From Lysobacter sp. GX 14042 (GTDB taxonomy: Bacteria; Pseudomonadota; Gammaproteobacteria; Xanthomonadales; Xanthomonadaceae): a stretch of DNA of 64,000 bases. This document shows, piece after piece, positions 8,124-17,351 of the stretch; within the stretch, counting starts at the first letter, position 1, and the number at the start of each line of letters is the position of its first letter. The DNA lies in the NCBI RefSeq assembly GCF_021390425.1, contig NZ_JAJUWY010000002.1, forward strand, positions 124,001-188,000. Reading direction: 5' to 3'. The translations under genes and the position numbers were made by a program. Below the pieces are notes generated by a model. It was given only the letters and a program-made list of their open reading frames with translations, was not told the DNA's origin and did no database searches.

Positions 8124-9548
8124 TCACGCCACCACGCGATAGCAGGGCACGTAGTCGCCGGCGATCTTCATTCGGCGCTGCTCCACGAACGCGCGCAGCA
8201 GGGCGTCCAGGGCTTCCATCATGTCCGCGTCGCCGTGGATCTCGAACGGGCCGTGCTCCTCGACCCGGCGCATGCCGTCTTCCTTGACGTTGCCGGCGAC
8301 GATGCCGGAGAACGCACGGCGCAGGTCGGCCGCCAGTTCGGCAGGCTTGCGGCCGTGGTGCAGGTCCAGCCCGGCCATCGCCTCGTGGGTGGGCACGAAC
8401 GGCACCTGGAATGCCATCGGGATGTTGAGCTGCCAGTTGAAGAAGAACGAGTCGCCGCTGGCCAGGCGATGGCCGCGGACGGTGTTCACCCCGGCCAGCA
8501 TGCGCTGGGCGACCAGCACCGGGTCGTCGATGATGATCTCGTAGCGCGAGGCGGCTTCCTCGCCCAGGGTCAGGCGGATGAAGCGGTCGATCTGTTCGAA
8601 GTACGGCGCCGCGCTGGTCGGGCCGGTGAACACCAGCGGGAACGGGATGCCGGCGTTCTCCTCGCGCAGCAGCAGGCCGAGCATGTAGAGGATTTCCTCG
8701 GCGGTGCCGACCCCGCCGGGGAAGACGATGATGCCGTGGCCGATGCGGACGAAGGCCTCCAGGCGCTTCTCGATGTCCGGCATGATCACCAGGTGGTTGA
8801 CGATCGGGTTGGGCGACTCGGCGGCGATGATGCCCGGCTCGGTCACGCCGATGTAGCGCATGCGCTGCTTGCGCTGCTTGGCGTGGGCGATGGTGGCGCC
8901 CTTCATCGGGCCCTTCATCGCGCCCGGGCCGCAGCCGGTGCAGATATCCAGCGCGCGCAGGCCCAGCTCGTAGCCGACCTCCTTGGTGTACAGGTACTCC
9001 TCGCGGTTGATCGAATGGCCGCCCCAGCAGACCACCAGGTTCGGCTCGGAAGGCTCGAGCACGCGGGAGTTGCGCAGCAGGCCGAACACCGCGTCGGTGA
9101 TGCCGTCGCTGGTCTCCAGGTTGCGCTGGCCGGGCGGCGGCGGAATGTCGTCGGTCGGGTCGGGGTCGTAGCCCTCCGAGCCCAGCTCGATGGCCCGGTA
9201 GGCCAGGTCGCGCACGACGGCGGCGACCAGTTCGGCAACGCCGCGGATGATCTTGCCGTCGACGAAGGCCATCGCCGGGGCATTGAACAGGTCGATGCGC
9301 ACGCCGCGGTCCTGCTGGTGGACCTGGATGTCGAAGTCCGGGTACAGCTCCTGCGCGGCGCGCGGGTCGTCGGAGGCGCTGCCGCTGGTGAGCACGGCCA
9401 ACGCGCAGCGGCGCATCAGGTCGTGCATGCCGCCGGAGGCGGTGTCGGCCAGGCGCGCGACTTCCGCGCGCGAGAGGATCTCCAGCCCACCGGAGGGGTG
9501 GATGCAGGCGTCGACGGTGGGCAGGCGGGCGTTTTCGGGTTGTTCCAT
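8124..9548 (-). CDS. ppnN: Nucleotide 5'-monophosphate nucleosidase PpnN (LOG family)
   Basis: Cytosolic enzyme that splits nucleoside monophosphates into base and ribose 5-phosphate; the Escherichia coli homologue (formerly YgdH) is activated by (p)ppGpp. It is 474 residues, close to the E. coli protein. The Rossmann-like LOG core carries the family signature PGGVGTAEE near residue 276, with GCGPGAMKGPMKGA upstream. The N-terminal domain (about residues 10-130) and the C-terminal VPFVPTHEAMAGL region match full-length PpnN rather than short plant LOG-type proteins. I prefer the ATG at 9546-9548 because AAGGAACG precedes it at good spacing; an in-frame ATG at 9570-9572 has no ribosome site. 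Single-gene unit. Confidence 0.93.
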   Translation of the reverse strand: MEQPENARLPTVDACIHPSGGLEILSRAEVARLADTASGGMHDLMRRCALAVLTSGSASDDPRAAQELYPDFDIQVHQQDRGVRIDLFNAPAMAFVDGKIIRGVAELVAAVVRDLAYRAIELGSEGYDPDPTDDIPPPPGQRNLETSDGITDAVFGLLRNSRVLEPSEPNLVVCWGGHSINREEYLYTKEVGYELGLRALDICTGCGPGAMKGPMKGATIAHAKQRKQRMRYIGVTEPGIIAAESPNPIVNHLVIMPDIEKRLEAFVRIGHGIIVFPGGVGTAEEILYMLGLLLREENAGIPFPLVFTGPTSAAPYFEQIDRFIRLTLGEEAASRYEIIIDDPVLVAQRMLAGVNTVRGHRLASGDSFFFNWQLNIPMAFQVPFVPTHEAMAGLDLHHGRKPAELAADLRRAFSGIVAGNVKEDGMRRVEEHGPFEIHGDADMMEALDALLRAFVEQRRMKIAGDYVPCYRVVA

Positions 9549-9624
9549 TCGTTCCTTCTTTGTTCTCGTCATTGTCAGCCGGACAACTCTAGCGCACGGC
9601 AGGCACCGTACGCGGGTCGCGCAC

Positions 9625-9651
9625 GCGAAAACGGCCGGGTCGCCCCGGCCG
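9625..9651 (-). terminator. Rho-independent terminator of the Oar-like gene
   Basis: An exact 8-bp stem (CGGCCGGG with CCCGGCCG, loop TCGC) at 9632-9651 is followed on the - strand by TTTTCG. It lies 26 nt past the stop codon of the receptor gene, the expected position for an intrinsic terminator. Confidence 0.7.
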
Positions 9652-9677
9652 CTTCCGTGTCGCAGGTACAGCGTGGA

Positions 9678-12600
9678 TCAGAACTTGTAGCGGAAGGTCA
9701 GCATGGCCGACCAGCGCGAGACCGCGGTGTTGCCCTTGTCGTTGTTGTTCTCCTGGACCTGGGCGTTGTCGGTGGAACCGGTGAAGTTGTAGACGTACTT
9801 GCCGGTCTCCGGGTCGATACCCGCGTAGTTCGCCACGCGACGGGTCGCATAGAAGCCGTAGTCCTCGATCAGGCCCCAGTCCTTGTTGAGCAGGTTGCCG
9901 ACATTCATGATGTCCAGCGCCAGCTCGGCCTTGTGGCCCTGCCAGAAGCCCGGGAACTCCTGGCTGATGCGCACGTCGAAGCTGTTGGTCCAGCCGGCCC
10001 GGAAGCGGTTGGCCGGGGCGACGCCGCCGCGGTAGGCCTGCAGCTCGGGTGCGCTCTCGGCCATCCAGTCGAAGAACGCCTGCTCCATCTCGGCACCGCC
10101 GGTCCACAGCACGTCGCCGGGGCCTTCCGGGACGTAGAACAGGTCGTTGGTGTTGGCACCATCACCGTTCACGTCGTTGTAGAAGATGTAGCTGTACGGA
10201 CGGCCGGAGCGGCCTTCGTAGAACAGGCCGACGCGGGTCGCGTTGTCACCGAAGAAGTTGTGCTTCCACTCCAGGGTGCCGGTCACCCGGTCCTTGATCG
10301 CGTAGCGCGAGTCGTAGGCGACGTTCTCGTTGGCGTTGTAGACCAGCGTGTTGTTCCAGTTCGAGGTGTTCTGCGAGCTGGTCAGCGGGCTGACTTCCTC
10401 CGCCTGGGTGTAGGTGTAGCCCAGCGACCAGCCCCAGTTGTCGGTCATCGGCTTGCTCAGCGAGAAGGTCGCCTGCGAGCTGCGGCCCTTGCTGGTGTTG
10501 CGCAGCAGGATCACGTCGCCGATGTCACCGGGCCGGTTGGCCTTGACATCCGGGCAGAGTCCGGCAGCAACCACTTCGGTGCTGCAGTTCTGGCCGTTGA
10601 TCTTGCCCGCCTCCATGCCGTAACGGCCCGCATTGGCCGGGTCGCGACCTGCTGCGTTCCAGTAGCTGTCCCGCCCGTCCATTGCGCCGGTGAAAGCCGG
10701 GTCCATGACGTCGAGGCGCTCGAAGTACAGGGCGTCGTTGACCTTGGTGAACAGCAACTCGGCCGATGCAACCAGGCCGTACCAGGGCAGCTCGTGGTCG
10801 AGGGCCAGGTTGGTCTTCCACACCGACGGCAGTCGGGTGCCCGGCTCGATGATGTCGACGTTCTGGCGCGCCGCCCCAGGGGTCAACCCGGCAGTGGACG
10901 GCGGAACGGTCGGGTCGAACGCCGGAGCGTCGTCACCCTTCAGGTCGTACTCGACGTAGTTCAGACCGGTGTTCTGGTAGGCGCCCGCGAGCCACACGTT
11001 CGGAGCCGCGCCGCCGAACAGGCCGACGCCGCCGCGCAGCTGGGTCGGACGCTCGCTGTCGAAGGTGTAGTTGAAGCCGAAGCGCGGCTGCCACAGCTCG
11101 TCGTCCACCAGCACGGTGTTGTCGTAGCCGTACAGCTCGTGGATGCGCGGGTTGTACAGGCGCTGGTCGCTGAAGTCGGGCACGTCCACGCGGACGCCGA
11201 ACATCAGGTTGAGGTTGTAGTTGATCGCCCAGGTGTCCTGCAGGAAGAAGCCGGTGTTCTTGAGCGTGAACGCGGCCGGGATGTCGGCGCGGCTGCCGCC
11301 CTCGCGCGGAGCGCGCAACTGGTAACGGCTGGGGGTGCCGGCCAGGAAGCTACTGAGGTTGCTGAACTCGTACACACCGTTGAGGTTGCGGCCGTAGAAG
11401 TTCATCAACTCGTTGTCGGAGTAGTCGAAGCCGAGCTTCACGGTGTGGTCGCCCGCGTACCAGGTGCCGGCACCGAAGGCGCTGAGCTCCTTGCTCTCGA
11501 CGATGTTGACGTGGGTGTTCTGCTCGGTGCCGAACAGCAGCGCGGCGTTGTTGTCGCCGAAGCCATTGATGCGGATCATCGGCAGGTCGACCGACGGCAC
11601 GCGGTTGGCCGAGTAGTCCTTGTGCGAGATCTTGAACTCGGTGGAGAAGTTCTCGCTCCAGTCGGAGAACACCTCGCCCATCCAGGTCTCGTAGACCTTC
11701 GGCTGGGCATACCAGTAGTTGCTCAGCGACACGGTACCCGAGCCGATGCCCGGGAAGCGCATGACGTTCTGCTCCATCTTGTTGTAGCGCAGCGCCGCAC
11801 GGTGGTTGTCGTTGATGTTCCAGTCCAGCTTGACCGCGTATTCCTCGATCTCGGTCTTGTTGTCCGGGGCGGACAGGCCACCGATGTCATAGCCCTGCGC
11901 GCTCATGAAGTCGCGCACGGTGCTGATGTCGGCATCGGTGATGTCGCCGCTGCCGTACGGGGTGCTGCCCAGCGCGACGCCCGGCGCGGAACGCTCGTAC
12001 TTCTCGTAGTTGGCGAAGAAGAACAGGCGGTCCTTGACCAGCGGGCCGCCCAGGGTCATGCCGTAGGTGGTCTCGTCGTCGAAACCGTTGAAGTCGGCGC
12101 GGTCGCCTTCCAGCCGGGTGCGAACCATGTCCTTGTCGCGGTAGGTGTAGTACACCGAGCCGTGCAGTTCGTTGGTACCGGACTTGGTCACCGCGTTGAC
12201 CACCGCGCCGGTGCCGCCGGAGATGGTGGTGTCGTAGTTGGCCAGGTCGATGGTGATTTCCTCGATGGCATCCATCGAGACCGGCTGGCGCTCGGTCGGC
12301 AGGTTGTTGGACTCCAGGCCGAACGGGTCGGAGGCGTTGATGCCGTCGATGCGGACCGCGTTGTAGCGGGTGTTCTGGCCACCGGCGCTGATCGCACCAT
12401 CGGCCTTGCTGATCTGCGAGATGCGCGGATCCAGGCGGATGTAGTCCTGGATGTTGCGGTTGGCCGAGGGCAGCGCCTCGATCTGCTGCTGGCTGAGGTT
12501 GGTGCCGGTGCCCATCTTCTCGGCGCTGAAGATCTCCGAACCCAGCGCGGCGGCGGTGACGGAGACCGAACCCAGGGTGGTGATGTCACCGGCCAGCTGC

Positions 12601-12935
12601 GCGTTGACGGTGGCGACCTGGTTCAGCGGCAGGTACACGCCCTCGCGCGAGGTGGTGCCCGCGCCGGCCTTGGTGATGGTGATCTCGTACGGGCCACCCA
12701 CGCGCAGGCCCCGGGCGCTGTAGCGGCCGCTGGCATCGGTCGCCACGCGGCTGACGGTGCCGGATTCGGTGTGCACGATGGTGACCTCGGCGCCGGCCAC
12801 CGGCTGGCCGTCGTTCCCGACGATCTGGCCGCCGACACCGGCGGAGGTGCTCTGCGCGAAAACGGGGGCGGTAGCGAGGGCGGCGAGCAGGCCGAGGGTC
12901 AGCCTGGACATGCGGACGCGACGTTGCTGGGACAT
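9678..12935 (-). CDS. Oar-like TonB-dependent outer-membrane receptor
   Basis: Outer-membrane protein of the TonB-dependent receptor superfamily, 1085 residues. A signal peptide (MSRLTLGLLAALATAPVFAQ from Met9) is followed by a carboxypeptidase-regulatory-like domain (about residues 30-110, with DGQPVAGAEVTIVHTESG and ATDASGRYSARGL), a plug domain containing RYNAVRIDGINASDPFGLE, and a long beta-barrel ending RWSAMLTFRYKF with the terminal Phe needed by the BAM machinery. This architecture is typical of the Oar family known from Myxococcus and common in xanthomonads. The substrate is unknown; some relatives affect adhesion or protein secretion. An alternative start is the Met at residue 9. The gene stands alone, with a terminator after it. 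Confidence 0.9.
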   Translation of the reverse strand: MSQQRRVRMSRLTLGLLAALATAPVFAQSTSAGVGGQIVGNDGQPVAGAEVTIVHTESGTVSRVATDASGRYSARGLRVGGPYEITITKAGAGTTSREGVYLPLNQVATVNAQLAGDITTLGSVSVTAAALGSEIFSAEKMGTGTNLSQQQIEALPSANRNIQDYIRLDPRISQISKADGAISAGGQNTRYNAVRIDGINASDPFGLESNNLPTERQPVSMDAIEEITIDLANYDTTISGGTGAVVNAVTKSGTNELHGSVYYTYRDKDMVRTRLEGDRADFNGFDDETTYGMTLGGPLVKDRLFFFANYEKYERSAPGVALGSTPYGSGDITDADISTVRDFMSAQGYDIGGLSAPDNKTEIEEYAVKLDWNINDNHRAALRYNKMEQNVMRFPGIGSGTVSLSNYWYAQPKVYETWMGEVFSDWSENFSTEFKISHKDYSANRVPSVDLPMIRINGFGDNNAALLFGTEQNTHVNIVESKELSAFGAGTWYAGDHTVKLGFDYSDNELMNFYGRNLNGVYEFSNLSSFLAGTPSRYQLRAPREGGSRADIPAAFTLKNTGFFLQDTWAINYNLNLMFGVRVDVPDFSDQRLYNPRIHELYGYDNTVLVDDELWQPRFGFNYTFDSERPTQLRGGVGLFGGAAPNVWLAGAYQNTGLNYVEYDLKGDDAPAFDPTVPPSTAGLTPGAARQNVDIIEPGTRLPSVWKTNLALDHELPWYGLVASAELLFTKVNDALYFERLDVMDPAFTGAMDGRDSYWNAAGRDPANAGRYGMEAGKINGQNCSTEVVAAGLCPDVKANRPGDIGDVILLRNTSKGRSSQATFSLSKPMTDNWGWSLGYTYTQAEEVSPLTSSQNTSNWNNTLVYNANENVAYDSRYAIKDRVTGTLEWKHNFFGDNATRVGLFYEGRSGRPYSYIFYNDVNGDGANTNDLFYVPEGPGDVLWTGGAEMEQAFFDWMAESAPELQAYRGGVAPANRFRAGWTNSFDVRISQEFPGFWQGHKAELALDIMNVGNLLNKDWGLIEDYGFYATRRVANYAGIDPETGKYVYNFTGSTDNAQVQENNNDKGNTAVSRWSAMLTFRYKF

Positions 12936-13106
12936 TTCGAGAAGGCCTCGGAGTGGGAAGCAGATGGGCGATGCGCGTAGCGGCGTAAGGCCGCGGGGAA
13001 CGGAAAAACCGGCAGCGCGCCGGTTAACGTCAGTTTAACACCGGCACGAACGGTACGGCGATTTTGCTTCAAAACGGTGACAGGGGCAGCCCGGGCCCGC
13101 CCGGGG

Positions 13107-13703
13107 TCAGGCGGCCGTGGCCAGGAAGTAGCTGCGCAGGCCGTCGAGGAACATCTGCACCGAGATCGCGACCAGCAGCATGCCCATGAGCCGTTCGACC
13201 GCCGACAGCACCCGGCGGCCCAGCCACTTGTAGATCATGGTGGCCGACAGCAGGATCGCCGACGTCGCGCCCCAGGCGATGCCCAGCGCCAGGCTCCATT
13301 CCCACAGCCGGTCCGGCTCGTTGCTGCCCATCAGCATCACCGCGGCCATGCCCGAGGGGCCGGCGATCAGCGGAATGGCGAGCGGGACGATGAACGGTTC
13401 GCCGTCGGGCAGTTCGCCCATCAAGCCCTCCGGCGGCGGGAAGATCATCCGGATGCCGATCAGGAACAGCACGATGCCGCCGGCGATCGACACCGCGTCC
13501 TGGCGCAGGTGCATGACCTCCAGCGCGTACTTGCCGCCCCACAGGAAGGCCATCAGCACGAACAGGGCGATCAGCAATTCGCGCACCAGCACCTTGCGCT
13601 GGCGCTCCGGCGGCAGGGTCCGCAGCAGGCCCAGGAAGATCGGGATGTTGCCCAGCGGGTCGAGGATCAGGAACAGCAGCAGCGCGGCGGAGACGATCGT
13701 CAT
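13107..13703 (-). CDS. MarC/YhgN-family inner-membrane protein
   Basis: Integral membrane protein of 198 residues with about six hydrophobic helices, matching the MarC family (UPF0056): LFLILDPLGNIPIFLGLL near the N terminus and PLAIPLIAGPSGMAAVMLM in the middle, the conserved PLxxPxxxGP repeat-type motif. The function of the family is unsettled, and the old link to multiple antibiotic resistance was withdrawn. Its ATG overlaps the stop of the SDR gene as ATGA, so it is the last gene of grxD-SDR-marC. Confidence 0.88.
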   Translation of the reverse strand: MTIVSAALLLFLILDPLGNIPIFLGLLRTLPPERQRKVLVRELLIALFVLMAFLWGGKYALEVMHLRQDAVSIAGGIVLFLIGIRMIFPPPEGLMGELPDGEPFIVPLAIPLIAGPSGMAAVMLMGSNEPDRLWEWSLALGIAWGATSAILLSATMIYKWLGRRVLSAVERLMGMLLVAISVQMFLDGLRSYFLATAA

Positions 13704-14470
13704 GGCGTGGCCGTCTCCGCGAGCGGCAGCGGATGGAACGGTGCCCAGACCCGGCCACGATGGGCGGTGCCGGCGGGCGACAACAGGGTGACGCAGGCCT
13801 CGGCGGCCCGCCCCGGATCCACGGCACGGGTGTCGTGCTGGTCGACATAGGCACGGGCGCGCAGGCCGGTGCGCATCGGCCCGGGCTGCAGCCCACTGAC
13901 CCGCACGCTGGAATTGGCGGTCTCGGCCTGGAGCATCCCCACCAGCGCGTGCTGGGCGTGCTGGGCCAGGCCATAGCCGCCCCAGTACGCCTTGCCCACC
14001 CGCTCGAGGTCATCGACCACGAACACCAGCGCCGCGTCCGGCGCGGCCGACAACAGCGGCAGGCAGGCCTGGCTCAGCCACGCGCGGGCGGTGAGGTTGA
14101 CGTGGACCGCGCGGGCGAACGCGGCCGGATCGGTGTGCAGCAGTGGCGTCAGGCCGGGGAAATCGGCCGCGCAGTGGAGCACGCCATCCAGCCGCCCCAG
14201 TTCCTGCCCGATGCGCGTCGCCAGTTCCGCGTGGTCGTCGGGCGTGGCGCCCTCCAGGTCCATCGGATAGAGCAGCGGCGCCGGGCCGCTGGCGGCGATC
14301 GTGTCGTAAAGGCGGTTCAGGCGCGGCAGCTTGCGCCCGAGCAGGACCACCGTCGCACCGGCCGCGGCGCAGGCGCGCGCCGCCGCCGAACCGAATCCAC
14401 CCGCCGCCCCGGTGACCAGGACGACCCGGCCGGCCAGCGCGCCGGACGTCGAACCCAGCGCTTCGCTCAT
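13700..14470 (-). CDS. SDR-family protein (YciK-like) with altered catalytic residues
   Basis: Short-chain dehydrogenase/reductase fold, 256 residues. The nucleotide-binding motif TGAAGGFG is at residues 20-27, and the segment AYWGGYGLAQHAQHAL aligns with the catalytic helix of YciK-like SDRs (AxWGAYxxSK). Tyr166 is present, but the Lys expected four residues later is Gln170 and the Ser expected 13 residues earlier is Asp153. The usual Ser-Tyr-Lys triad is therefore broken, and oxidoreductase activity is doubtful; it could bind NAD(P) without catalysis or use a changed mechanism. It lies between grxD and marC with ATGA overlaps on both sides, implying coupled translation. Confidence 0.82.
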   Translation of the reverse strand: MSEALGSTSGALAGRVVLVTGAAGGFGSAAARACAAAGATVVLLGRKLPRLNRLYDTIAASGPAPLLYPMDLEGATPDDHAELATRIGQELGRLDGVLHCAADFPGLTPLLHTDPAAFARAVHVNLTARAWLSQACLPLLSAAPDAALVFVVDDLERVGKAYWGGYGLAQHAQHALVGMLQAETANSSVRVSGLQPGPMRTGLRARAYVDQHDTRAVDPGRAAEACVTLLSPAGTAHRGRVWAPFHPLPLAETATP

Positions 14471-14787
14471 GGCTGCTCCGCCTCGCTGAGCATCCGCGCC
14501 AGCTCACCGGACTCGGCCAGCTCCGCGGTGACCTCGCTGCCGCCGATCAGCTCGCCATGCAAGAACAGCTGCGGGAAGGTCGGCCAGTTGGAGAAGCGCG
14601 CCAGGTTGGCACGGATCTCCGGCTCCTCGAGCACGTTGACCACGTGCACGTCCCTGGCGCCCGCGCCCTGCAGCGCCTTGACCGCGCGGGACGAGAAGCC
14701 GCACATCGGGTACTGCGCGGTGCCCTTCATGAACAGCACCACGGGGTGGCTGTCGACCAGGGCCTGGATCCGTTCCAGGACGGACAT
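14467..14787 (-). CDS. grxD: Monothiol glutaredoxin GrxD
   Basis: Monothiol (CGFS-type) glutaredoxin, 106 residues, which binds a bridging [2Fe-2S] cluster with glutathione and acts in Fe-S carriage. The motif AQYPMCGFSSRAVKAL places the active Cys at residue 29, with MKGTAQYP before it and WPTFPQLFLHGELIGGSE as the conserved glutathione-binding segment. The ATG at 14785-14787 gives the standard length; the open frame continues upstream antisense to sodB without meaning. It leads the grxD-SDR-marC unit and is divergent from sodB, a sensible redox pairing. Confidence 0.95.
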   Translation of the reverse strand: MSVLERIQALVDSHPVVLFMKGTAQYPMCGFSSRAVKALQGAGARDVHVVNVLEEPEIRANLARFSNWPTFPQLFLHGELIGGSEVTAELAESGELARMLSEAEQP

Positions 14788-14840
14788 GGCGTCTCCTCCA
14801 GTGGGTGCCGGCGACCGCCGGCCAAGTCGGCCGGGACCGC

Positions 14841-14857
14841 TACAATGGACAATTGTA
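14841..14857. promoter_or_regulatory. Palindromic TACAAT/ATTGTA element between grxD and sodB
   Basis: TACAAT, five bases, then ATTGTA forms a symmetric element, so each strand reads a TACAAT -10-like hexamer. It lies in the 141-nt divergent spacer, 71 nt before the sodB start and 54 nt before grxD. It could be two facing -10 boxes or an operator overlapping them. No convincing -35 box is seen on either side. Confidence 0.4.
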
Positions 14858-14928
14858 TTCTTGACCACGCCACCGGCGCGACAGCCGTCCACCGGTGTCC
14901 CTCCCCGCAGTGACGCAAGGAGTCTGAA

Positions 14929-15507
14929 ATGGCCTTTGAACTTCCCCCGCTTCCGTACGACCGCGCCGCCCTCGAGCCGCACATCTCGGCCGAGACCCTC
15001 GACTACCACCACGGCAAGCACCACAAGGCCTACGTCGACAACCTCAACAAGATGGTCGAGGGCACCGAGTTCGCCGGCATGGACCTGGTCGAGGTGGTCC
15101 GCAAGTCGCAGGGCGGCATCTTCAACAACGCCGCCCAGACCTGGAACCACACCTTCTTCTGGAACTGCATGTCGCCCAACGGCGGCGGCCAGCCGACCGG
15201 TGCGCTGGCGGAGGCCATCAACAAGGCGTTCGGCGATTTCGAGACCTTCAAGCAGCAGTTCACCGACACCGCCATCAAGACCTTCGGCTCCGGCTGGGCC
15301 TGGCTGGTGCAGCGCCCCGACGGCGCGCTGGCGCTGGTGAGCACCTCCAACGCCAACACCCCGCTGACCAGCGAGGACACCCCGCTGCTGACCTGCGATG
15401 TATGGGAGCACGCCTATTACATCGACTACCGCAATGCCCGACCGAAGTTCGTAGAGGCGTTCTGGAACGTGGTCAATTGGGATTTCGTTGCCTCGAACGT
15501 GAAGTAA
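14929..15507 (+). CDS. sodB: Iron superoxide dismutase
   Basis: Cytosolic superoxide dismutase, 192 residues, converting superoxide into oxygen and hydrogen peroxide. The metal ligands are His27 (DYHHGKHH), His74 (TWNHTFFW), Asp157 and His161 ([14 protein letters not shown]). Gln70 in NNAAQTWNH, just before the second ligand, is the residue that marks iron-type rather than manganese-type enzymes. The ATG follows AAGGAG (14918-14923) at good spacing. Monocistronic; the following 36-bp inverted repeat separates it from purK, which converges on it. Confidence 0.96.
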   Translation: MAFELPPLPYDRAALEPHISAETLDYHHGKHHKAYVDNLNKMVEGTEFAGMDLVEVVRKSQGGIFNNAAQTWNHTFFWNCMSPNGGGQPTGALAEAINKAFGDFETFKQQFTDTAIKTFGSGWAWLVQRPDGALALVSTSNANTPLTSEDTPLLTCDVWEHAYYIDYRNARPKFVEAFWNVVNWDFVASNVK

Positions 15508-15508
15508 G

Positions 15509-15625
15509 GCGAGAAACGAGTGAAAAGGAGTGAGAAACGAGTAAAAGCAGGAGCAGGAGCGAAACGCGGCGGGCTGTTTGCCTTTGCCGTTACTCGTTTC
15601 TCACTCCTCTTCACTCGTTTCTCGC
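15509..15625. repeat. Long inverted repeat between sodB and purK
   Basis: The left arm 15509-15544 and right arm 15590-15625 are 36 nt each and reverse-complementary with one mismatch, separated by 45 nt. The left arm is purine-rich, made of two copies of GAGAAACGAGT around AAAAGGAGT. It begins two bases after the sodB stop and ends 17 nt before the purK stop, so it lies in the spacer between convergent genes and could fold from either transcript. No T-run follows, so it is not a standard intrinsic terminator. Confidence 0.85.
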
Positions 15626-15641
15626 TCTTCCTGCTCGTTTC

Positions 15642-16793
15642 TCAGCTCTTCAGCTCCCCCAGCACCGGCGCGACCTGGTCGCGCCGGTCCAGTGCCGCGC
15701 CCACGGCCTCCAGGGCCGCGGCCAGTTCGGCGGGCGAATCGGCGCGCAGGGTCGCATGGCCGACCTTGCGTCCCTCGCGCGGGGACTTGCCGTAGTCGTG
15801 CCAGTGGCCGCCGGGCTGTGACAGCACCGGGCCGGGATCGGGCATTGCGCCCAGCCAGTTGAGCATGCAGGCGTGGCCGCGGGTCGCGGTCGATCCCAGG
15901 GGCAGGCCCATCACCGCGCGCACGTGGTTTTCGAACTGGCTGGTTTCCGCGCCCTCGACGGTCCAGTGGCCGGAGTTGTGCACCCGTGGGGCGATCTCGT
16001 TGGCCAGCAGTCGCCCGTCGCGGCAGAACAGCTCCAGGGCGAACACACCGACGTAGTCCAGGGCCTCGGCGATGCGACGCGCATAGCGGACCGCCTCGGC
16101 CTCGATTTCCGGATCCACGCCGGCCGGCGCCAGGCTCGCCGACAGCACGCCGTCGACATGCCAGTTGCGGGTCGGCGCCCAGCTGCGGAATGCGCCATCG
16201 CGGCCGCGGACGGCGATCACCGACAGCTCGAAGTCGAAGGGCACGAAGCCTTCCAGGATCAGCCCGGTCCGCCCGGCCTGCGGCCCCAGCGCGTCCCAGG
16301 CCGCGTCCACGGCGGCGCCGCCCATCTCCGGGCGGAGCCGGAACTGGCCCTTGCCGTCATAGCCCAGGCGGCGGGTCTTGAGGATCGACGGAATCCCGAT
16401 GTCCGCCACCGCCGCGGCGAGCGCCTCCCGGCTGCCGATGTCGGCGAAGGCCGGCACCGGGATGTCGAGTTCGCGGAACAGGGTCTTCTCCGCCAGCCGG
16501 TCCTGGGCGGTGGCCAGCGCGTCCGGGCCGGGGTGGACGACGATGTGCCGGCGCAACCAGTCACCGGAAGTGGCGGGGACGTTCTCGAAATCGAAGGTGG
16601 CCACGTCCACCCGGGCGGCGAAACGCGCGAGCGCCGCCTGCTCGTCAAAGCCGCCCGCCAGCAGCGGCGCGACCTGGCCGGCGCAGGCCCCGGGGGACGG
16701 GTCCAGCACCACCACCGGCACGCCCAGCGGCGCGGCGGCCAGCGCCATCATCCGCGCCAGTTGCCCTCCCCCGAGGATGCCCAGGCGGCTCAT
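15642..16793 (-). CDS. purK: N5-carboxyaminoimidazole ribonucleotide synthase PurK
   Basis: ATP-grasp enzyme of purine synthesis that carboxylates aminoimidazole ribonucleotide with bicarbonate, passing its product to PurE. It is 383 residues: N-terminal [21 protein letters not shown], the ATP-grasp segment with [14 protein letters not shown], and the metal-binding and active-site segment [26 protein letters not shown]. The ATG at 16791-16793 overlaps the purE stop as ATGA. The same frame is open further upstream through purE antisense-free sequence, but no homology is visible there. Operon purE-purK, convergent with sodB. Confidence 0.95.
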   Translation of the reverse strand: MSRLGILGGGQLARMMALAAAPLGVPVVVLDPSPGACAGQVAPLLAGGFDEQAALARFAARVDVATFDFENVPATSGDWLRRHIVVHPGPDALATAQDRLAEKTLFRELDIPVPAFADIGSREALAAAVADIGIPSILKTRRLGYDGKGQFRLRPEMGGAAVDAAWDALGPQAGRTGLILEGFVPFDFELSVIAVRGRDGAFRSWAPTRNWHVDGVLSASLAPAGVDPEIEAEAVRYARRIAEALDYVGVFALELFCRDGRLLANEIAPRVHNSGHWTVEGAETSQFENHVRAVMGLPLGSTATRGHACMLNWLGAMPDPGPVLSQPGGHWHDYGKSPREGRKVGHATLRADSPAELAAALEAVGAALDRRDQVAPVLGELKS

Positions 16794-17293
16794 GCGCGCG
16801 GGTCGTCGTTTCCAGCGACCTCGGCCGTCTGGCGGGCGCGGAAGGCATCCAGCGCGTTGGCGACCTGCGGATGGTCGGCGGCCAGGATCGAAGCGGCGAA
16901 CAAGGCCGCGTTGGCGGCGCCGGCATCGCCGATGGCGAAGGTCGCCACCGGCACCCCGGCCGGCATCTGGACGATCGACAGCAGCGAATCCAGGCCGTTG
17001 AGCGCCCGGCTTTTCACCGGCACGCCGAGCACCGGCAGGGCGGTCTTGGACGCAAGCATGCCGGGCAGGTGCGCGGCCCCGCCGGCGCCGGCGATGATCG
17101 CCCTTAGCCCACGGCCGGCAGCGCCGGCGGCGTACTCGAACAGCACGTCGGGCGTCCGGTGCGCGGACACCACCCGGACCTCGTGCGCGATTCCCAGCGC
17201 CTCCAACCGGGCGGTGGCGTGCTGCATCGTGTCCCAGTCCGACCTGGAACCCATCACGACGCCGACCAGCGGCGCCTGCACGGCTTCTGTCAT
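16790..17293 (-). CDS. purE: N5-CAIR mutase PurE
   Basis: Class I PurE mutase that moves the carboxyl group of N5-CAIR to give CAIR; cytosolic octamer in known cases. It is 167 residues. The family signature [11 protein letters not shown] near residue 13 binds the nucleotide phosphate, followed by [15 protein letters not shown] and [18 protein letters not shown] start it at the ATG 17291-17293; an in-frame TTG at 17311 is less likely. It precedes purK with a 4-nt overlap and is divergent from the Trm112-like gene, from which it is separated by 58 nt. Confidence 0.95.
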   Translation of the reverse strand: MTEAVQAPLVGVVMGSRSDWDTMQHATARLEALGIAHEVRVVSAHRTPDVLFEYAAGAAGRGLRAIIAGAGGAAHLPGMLASKTALPVLGVPVKSRALNGLDSLLSIVQMPAGVPVATFAIGDAGAANAALFAASILAADHPQVANALDAFRARQTAEVAGNDDPRA

Positions 17294-17351
17294 GGCTGCT
17301 GCCTGCGGCAAAACGGTATTCTACCGGTCTTCCGCCGGTGCCGAGGACTCC

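Noticed and set aside
8076-12980. A 1634-codon open frame on the + strand
   Set aside because: It lies opposite ppnN and the Oar-like gene, whose domains are clear, and it reads through both genes and their spacer. High G+C keeps such opposite frames open. Its product is a Val/Gly/Asp/Arg-rich string with no domain.
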